NCBI RefSeq assembly: GCF_021654135.1 | Contig: NZ_JAKGSD010000007.1 | Location: 1 to 64,000, forward strand | Origin: Amycolatopsis tucumanensis | Lineage (GTDB): Bacteria; Actinomycetota; Actinomycetes; Mycobacteriales; Pseudonocardiaceae | Reading direction: 5' to 3' | Length of the DNA stretch: 64,000 nt | Part shown: positions 59,871 through 64,000 of the stretch, in pieces | Numbering within the stretch: the stretch's first letter is position 1 | How the letters are laid out: each line of letters starts with the position of its first letter | Notes under the pieces: generated by a model | What the model was told of the DNA's origin: nothing | Database searches by the model: none | Seen by the model: the letters and a program-made list of their open reading frames with translations, nothing else | Made by a program: the position numbers and the translations under genes

Positions 59871-61214
59871 TCAGCCGAGCAGGTGGCTCTCCCGCAGGTG
59901 CGCCAGCAGCTCGTCGCGGGGCGGGCCGGGCGCCTTCGGCGGTCCGAGCGCGGCCAGGATCGCCGCGATGCGGTCGTGCAGGGCGGCGTCCTCGTCGAAC
60001 ACCGCGACCCGGTCCAGCAGTCCGATCCGGCGGACCGTCCGGCGCAGCACCAGGTCGTCGTGCGGGGCCGCGGCCAGCGCGCCGGCGAACGAGAACATCG
60101 GGTAGTCGCTGTCGGGACGGGCGAGGTCCACCGGCTCGCCCCGCCAGCGCGCGGACCGGCCCGCGTCGATGCCGCACGCCAGCGCGTGCCGTTCGCGGGA
60201 CTCCGGGCCCGCCTTCGCGCGGAAGCACTCCGCGAGGTCGCCGGGTGCCTCCGCGGCCGCGTCGGCCAGGGCGCGTGCGTGCGCCAGGGCGAACGACAAC
60301 CCGTAGGCGAAGGCCGGGTCGGTGTGGCAGAAGGCGTCCCCGACCGCGAGGAGCTCCGTGGACCGGGTGTGGTCGACGTTGCGCAGGCCGCCCATCGGCA
60401 TCACACCGGTGATCGGCTCGGCGAAGTCCGGCGAGGTCATCACGTCCAGCGGCGTGATCCTGGCGCAGACCGCCTGCCAGACCTGCTCGAAGCGGAGCAC
60501 GCGCAGGTCGCGGTCCTCGCTCGGGACCAGGATGATCACCGCGAACGTGCGGTTGTCGCCGCGGAAGGTGTTGAACCCCAGGTAGCCCAGGTCGCCGCGC
60601 GGGTTCAGCAGCGGCGCGTCCAGGTATCCGGCGCCGGGCCGCAGCCGGAAGTACCGGCAGTAGTAGACGGCGCCGCAGTCGGTCGGCTCCCCCGCGGCCT
60701 CCGGCCAGCCCGGCGGCCGCCGGTAGCGGCCGAGCGCGTCCACGATGACGTCGCCGGGCACGGGCTGCCCGTCGGCCACCACCGAGCCGTCCTCGGACAG
60801 CCCGTCGACGTGCACGCCACCCCGCAGGTCGACGGCCGGTTCCGCGGCCACCGCGCGACGCAGCGCCCACTCGATGAGCGGGCGGCGCGCCCACAGGTAG
60901 ACCAGGTCCTCGTCGCCCGGTTCGAGGGGCCCGTGCAGCTTCTCCGTGAGGTCCTGTTCGCTCGCGCCGGCCTCCGCGAGCGAAGTGAGGACGTCCGGCG
61001 CGTGCTCGGCCAACAGCTTCCGGCCACGGGGCAGGAAGGTGTGAGGCTGGAAGTAGTGCGGAATGCCACGGCGCTCCAGCGCGAAGGCGCTCTCCGGCGG
61101 CCCTGCGGGATCCGGCGCGTCCCGCTCCAGGACGACCGCGTCGTGCCCCGCCCTGGCCACCGCCAGCGCTGACGCGAGTCCGGCCACACCGCCGCCGGCC
61201 ACGACGAATCGCAT
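59871..61214 (-). CDS. FAD-dependent oxidoreductase (halogenase/geranylgeranyl-reductase-like)
   Basis: A 447-residue group A flavoprotein. FAD binds at VAGGGVAGLASALAVARAGHD (about 4-24) and VGDAFCHTDPAFAYGLSFAL near 298 is the second FAD motif. Tryptophan-halogenase signatures (GWxWxIP) are not present, so epoxidase, hydroxylase or reductase activities are more likely. It is 43 bp downstream of the ferredoxin-reductase gene on the same strand, which might supply reduced flavin or electrons. Confidence 0.75.
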   Translation of the reverse strand: MRFVVAGGGVAGLASALAVARAGHDAVVLERDAPDPAGPPESAFALERRGIPHYFQPHTFLPRGRKLLAEHAPDVLTSLAEAGASEQDLTEKLHGPLEPGDEDLVYLWARRPLIEWALRRAVAAEPAVDLRGGVHVDGLSEDGSVVADGQPVPGDVIVDALGRYRRPPGWPEAAGEPTDCGAVYYCRYFRLRPGAGYLDAPLLNPRGDLGYLGFNTFRGDNRTFAVIILVPSEDRDLRVLRFEQVWQAVCARITPLDVMTSPDFAEPITGVMPMGGLRNVDHTRSTELLAVGDAFCHTDPAFAYGLSFALAHARALADAAAEAPGDLAECFRAKAGPESRERHALACGIDAGRSARWRGEPVDLARPDSDYPMFSFAGALAAAPHDDLVLRRTVRRIGLLDRVAVFDEDAALHDRIAAILAALGPPKAPGPPRDELLAHLRESHLLG

Positions 61215-61257
61215 CGTCCGACGCTAGTTCTCCGCGGTGCCGCGGACAACGCGTTCC

Positions 61258-62478
61258 TCACCCGAGTGCGGCCAGGTCCCCCTCGCGCAGTTGCTCCGCC
61301 GTCACCCTCGCCTCGCCGTCCACCAGTGCCTTCAGCGCGTCGCCGTCGTCCCACATGTTCACGTTCATCGCGGCCGTCACCTGGCCATCGCGCAGCCAGA
61401 AGGCGGTGAACTCGCGTTTGGCCAGGTCGCCGCGGACCACCAGTTCGTCCCGCTGCGGGTCGGCGATGCCGCGGTACTCGCAGCCCAGGTCGTACTGGTC
61501 CGTGAAGAAGTACGGGGTGCGGGTGTACTGCTCCTGCCCGCCGGCCAGGTTCGCCGCCACGTGGGTGCCCTGGTTCTTCGCGTTCGCCCAGTGCTCGACG
61601 CGGATGCGGCGCCCGTACCGCGGGTGCCACTGCGCCGCGATGTCCCCCGCCGCGTACACGTCCGGCGCCGCCGTGCGCAGGGACGCGTCGACGGCCACCC
61701 CGCCCTCGTCGGCTAGGTCCAGGCCGGCCGCGTGCGCCAGGTCCACCCGAGGCTTCGCGCCGACCGCGACCAGCACCACGTCCGCGGGCAACTCGCTGCC
61801 GTCCGCCAGCCGCACCCCGGCCACGCCGCCCGGCCCGCCGGTCACCTCGGTGATGCCGCTGCCGAGCCGCCACCGCACGCCGTGCTCGGTGTGCAGGTCG
61901 GCGAACACCTTGCTGATCTCCGGCCCCAGCACCCACAGCGGCCCGGGCAGCACGTCGACCATCGTCACGTCGGCGCCGTGGTGGCGCGCCGCCGCCGCGG
62001 CCTCCGTCCCGATCCAGCCCGTCCCGATCACCACCACCCGCGGCGAGCCGGTGAACGCCGACCGCAGGGCGAGCGCGTCGTCGAGGGTCCGCAGCGTGTA
62101 GACGCCCGGCAGGTCCACCCCGCGCACCGGCAGCGTCCGCGGCTGCGACCCGGTCGCCAGCAGCAGCCGGTCGTAGGGGTGCCGCCCGCCACGCGCGTCC
62201 AGCACCACCCGCGCGCCCAGCTCGACCCGCGTCGCGCTGGTGCCGGAGCGCAGGTCGATGCCGTGCTGCGCGTAGAAGTCCGCGTCCCGCACCCAGTCGG
62301 GCTCGTCGCCCTGGCCGAGCAGGACCTTCTTCGACAACGGTGGCAGCTCGTAGGGCGGGTGCGCCTCCGCGCCGAGGACCACCACCTCGCCGTCGTAGCC
62401 GTTCTCCCGCAGCGCCGCCGCGGCCGACGCGCCCGCGAGGCCCGCGCCGACGATCACGATCCGCCTGGGCTCGGACAT
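61258..62478 (-). CDS. FAD-dependent ferredoxin/rubredoxin reductase-like protein
   Basis: A 406-residue NAD(P)H:ferredoxin reductase of the oxygenase-coupled type. It has FAD-binding VIVGAGLAGASAAAALRENG (about 8-27), NAD-binding VVIGTGWIGTEAAAAARHHGADV near 150, the second FAD motif VYAAGDIAAQWHP near 275, and the C-terminal reductase domain (RVEHWANAKNQG near 295). It feeds electrons to ferredoxins of P450s or dioxygenases. The ATG at 62478 follows GAGGAG. The flavoprotein downstream may be a partner. Confidence 0.85.
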   Translation of the reverse strand: MSEPRRIVIVGAGLAGASAAAALRENGYDGEVVVLGAEAHPPYELPPLSKKVLLGQGDEPDWVRDADFYAQHGIDLRSGTSATRVELGARVVLDARGGRHPYDRLLLATGSQPRTLPVRGVDLPGVYTLRTLDDALALRSAFTGSPRVVVIGTGWIGTEAAAAARHHGADVTMVDVLPGPLWVLGPEISKVFADLHTEHGVRWRLGSGITEVTGGPGGVAGVRLADGSELPADVVLVAVGAKPRVDLAHAAGLDLADEGGVAVDASLRTAAPDVYAAGDIAAQWHPRYGRRIRVEHWANAKNQGTHVAANLAGGQEQYTRTPYFFTDQYDLGCEYRGIADPQRDELVVRGDLAKREFTAFWLRDGQVTAAMNVNMWDDGDALKALVDGEARVTAEQLREGDLAALG

Positions 62479-62611
62479 GGGCCGCTCCTCATCCGTGTGA
62501 TCCGTGCCACCCGACGCTACTGCGGACATTTTTTCCGCGCCACCGCGTCACGCCCGCCCCGCTGGGCCGTCCCACTGTCACCTGCAAGACCACCGAAGGA
62601 AGGCGACGGAC

Positions 62612-62812
62612 GTGGCGGCTCGAGACGAATGGTCGATCAGCTGCCGGGACCTGGCCGGCAGGCGACGCGACCTGACTGTGTTCGTGAGCAGCGGGCGTGT
62701 GGTCCTGGTGGCGCCGCCGGGCGAAGCCGCGGTGCTCGAACCGCTCGACGTCGGCAGGCTGCGCGCCGCGCTGCGCGATGCCGTCGTCGTGGTCGGCGAA
62801 CGGTCCCAGTAG
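62612..62812 (+). CDS. Small conserved-looking hypothetical protein
   Basis: A 66-residue protein with a strand-rich N-terminal half (WSISCRDLAG; LTVFVSSGRVVLVAPPGE) and a helix (VGRLRAALRDAVVV). AAGGAAGG lies about 11 nt before the GTG at 62612. Its stop abuts the convergent GH172-like stop with no gap. Compositionally a real gene; function unknown. Confidence 0.6.
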   Translation: MAARDEWSISCRDLAGRRRDLTVFVSSGRVVLVAPPGEAAVLEPLDVGRLRAALRDAVVVVGERSQ

Positions 62813-63817
62813 TCACTCCAGGTCCGCGACGGCCGCGGCCACGTCGACCGGCGGCACCGGCTGCGCCCGCTCGCACACCGTGAACGCGGCGGCGCAGTAG
62901 TCGTCGACGCGTTCGACCAGGCCGCCCCGGTCGGCCCCGATCTGCTGCAGCGTCACCTGCAGGTCGGTGCTGAACATGACCGGGTCGAGCACGTGCCAGC
63001 GGTAGAACCCGACGTACTTCGGGATCGGTCCGCGCCCGGACACCTCCAGCGGCGCGCCCGCGTACAGCCCGGCGTGCGGGCCCATCCCCCACGCCGAGCC
63101 GACGTAGTCCTCCAGCCCGGTCCCGCAGATCGTGGGGAACTCGCGGTCGCCGTCGCGGTAGACCTTCACCTCGCCCTCGCCGTACCACTGGCCGCCGTCG
63201 ATCGGCCGCACCCCGCCGACCCAGCCGAGGAACCGGCCCGGCCCGCGCAGCCCCTCGGTCACCACGAAGTCCCGCTTCGACACCGTCGGGTTCTCCCGGC
63301 GGAAGCCCACGTGCAGCCGCCCGGACGCGGATTCGCCGAGCGTGTAGTCGATCTGGAAGTACAGGACGATCGGGTCCGGGTTGCCGTTGACGAGATCGAC
63401 GTGGATGCGTTCGCCGAAGGCCATCGGCACGTAGCTGTTGAAGCCGCGGGCCTCGGGCATGCTGGTCAGCGCGCTGGAGTAGGCGACGGGACGGCCGTGC
63501 GGCGAGCCGAAGAAGTCCAGGCACGGCACGGACACGCTGGGGTAGGACAGACCGCCGTAGCGGACTTCGAGGTAGACGGCGCGCATGCGGGCCGGCCGGT
63601 CGGGCGGGAACGTCATCCAGATGTGCCGGATCGTCCCAGGCCCGGCGAGGTCGGCGAGGGTGACGCGCTCGCCGCCCTCGATCACCCGGCTGGGAGCGCC
63701 CTTGCGGCCGCCTCCGGCGCGGCCGCCGGCGCCGCGCTCCCCGGTGGGGTTCTCGAACGTGACCGCCCGCGAGTCGAGCACGGGCGTGACGCGAGTCAGA
63801 TCCGTGACGTCGAACAC
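62813..63817 (-). CDS. DUF2961 / GH172-family glycoside hydrolase-like protein
   Basis: A 334-residue double jelly-roll protein of DUF2961, now glycoside hydrolase family 172. VTLADLAGPGTIRHIWMTFP near 52, FFGSPHGRPVAYSSALTSM near 102, FNSYVPMAFGERIHVDLVN near 126 and GTGLEDYVGSAWGMGPH near 235 are the conserved blocks; the glutamates in GEGEVKV and GTGLEDY are candidates for catalysis. Characterised members act on alpha-D-arabinofuranosides or fructofuranosides. There is no signal peptide. The GTG at 63817 has no ribosome site, so translation may be leaderless. Confidence 0.82.
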   Translation of the reverse strand: MFDVTDLTRVTPVLDSRAVTFENPTGERGAGGRAGGGRKGAPSRVIEGGERVTLADLAGPGTIRHIWMTFPPDRPARMRAVYLEVRYGGLSYPSVSVPCLDFFGSPHGRPVAYSSALTSMPEARGFNSYVPMAFGERIHVDLVNGNPDPIVLYFQIDYTLGESASGRLHVGFRRENPTVSKRDFVVTEGLRGPGRFLGWVGGVRPIDGGQWYGEGEVKVYRDGDREFPTICGTGLEDYVGSAWGMGPHAGLYAGAPLEVSGRGPIPKYVGFYRWHVLDPVMFSTDLQVTLQQIGADRGGLVERVDDYCAAAFTVCERAQPVPPVDVAAAVADLE

Positions 63818-63859
63818 CCTGTCAACGTAGGCATGATCCGTACCGTTCGCCAGACTTGT

Positions 63860-63874
63860 AGGTTAGCCTAACCT
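63860..63874 (+). promoter_or_regulatory. Iron box (DmdR/IdeR-type)
   Basis: AGGTTAGCCTAACCT is a perfect 15-bp palindrome and matches the core of the actinobacterial iron-repressor site (TTAGGTTAGSCTAACCTAA). It ends 2 bp before the ATG at 63877, so iron-loaded repressor would cover the transcription start. Confidence 0.88.
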
Positions 63875-63876
63875 CT

Positions 63877-64000
63877 ATGGCCCAGACCGTGGATCTTGTC
63901 GCCGAGCCGACCACCAGCACCCGGCTGCACGGTGACGGCCTGACGTTGGGGTACGACGGCCGGGTCGTCGCCGAAGGGCTCTCGGTCACCATCCCGGACC
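63877..64000 (+). CDS. ABC transporter ATPase, start only (iron-siderophore type)
   Basis: The first 41 codons, cut by the window edge: a short lead followed by RLHGDGLTLGYDGRVVAEGLS, the opening of a FepC/FecE-type ATPase just before Walker A. The iron box directly upstream implies repression when iron is plentiful and a role in ferric-siderophore import. There is no ribosome site between the box and the ATG, so the mRNA is probably leaderless. Confidence 0.75.
   Translation, partial: MAQTVDLVAEPTTSTRLHGDGLTLGYDGRVVAEGLSVTIPD

Overview
The window is very GC-rich with strong third-position GC bias, frequent GTG starts, 4-bp ATGA/GTGA overlaps between operon genes, Tat and lipoprotein signals, a deazaflavin (F420)-type oxidoreductase, an Mce protein, a DUF3558 lipoprotein and a DmdR/IdeR-type iron box. 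This points to a high-GC actinobacterium, most likely of the Pseudonocardiaceae (Amycolatopsis-like). The genus is an inference from gene content, not a database result.

Layout. 1-4.1 kb: an 87-bp tandem repeat running into a carboxylate:cation symporter, then DUF485 protein and a second (ActP-type) symporter. 4.4-6.3 kb: an ArsR-like regulator divergent from a secreted ricin-type lectin. 6.3-10.7 kb: a PaoABC-like molybdenum aldehyde/xanthine oxidoreductase operon divergent from a TetR gene with two palindromic operators between them. 10.7-12 kb: an AXE1-type esterase and a large palindromic intergenic element. 12.0-23.2 kb: the most coherent system, a FadR/NanR-like regulator divergent from a seven-gene, tightly overlapping operon: Tat-lipoprotein binding protein, permease, permease-ATPase fusion, ATPase, NanA/DapA-family aldolase, GH42 beta-galactosidase and secreted sialidase with a LamG-like domain. 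Together these could strip galactose and sialic acid from host-type glycans, import the product and cleave it, under a regulator whose probable operator (core GTCCTAC) appears twice in the divergent promoter.

23.2-36.9 kb: small regulator/enzyme pairs: haloalkane dehalogenase + NmrA-like protein with HxlR; flavin monooxygenase with TetR and two TGGAAT-type operators; tRNA-Arg(UCU); SDR; quinone oxidoreductase behind a SoxR/MerR-like operator; dihydrolipoamide dehydrogenase; F420-type oxidoreductase; LacI regulator; a 90-bp tandem repeat; a solitary Mce protein with divergent TetR; histidine phosphatase; subtilisin.

37-40 kb: a visibly AT-richer patch with small orphan ORFs, a DUF3558 lipoprotein next to a helical (ESX-substrate-like) protein, and a broken integrase: the likely acquired part of the window. 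40-46.2 kb: an XRE regulator, two paralogous small membrane proteins with matching 5'-leader hairpins, an MFS transporter with an acyl-CoA synthetase, then about 1 kb of low-complexity sequence ending in a 150-nt foldback. 46.2-51.8 kb: a family-A DNA polymerase and HrpA helicase meeting stop to stop. 51.9-64 kb: lactate-monooxygenase-like enzyme, HNH nuclease, a MerR-beta-clamp fusion overlapping a cation/proton antiporter, a Bcr/CflA efflux pump, small secreted proteins, an XRE-TM-NBR1-Ig protein, two flavoproteins, a GH172-like enzyme and the start of an iron-regulated ABC ATPase cut by the window edge.
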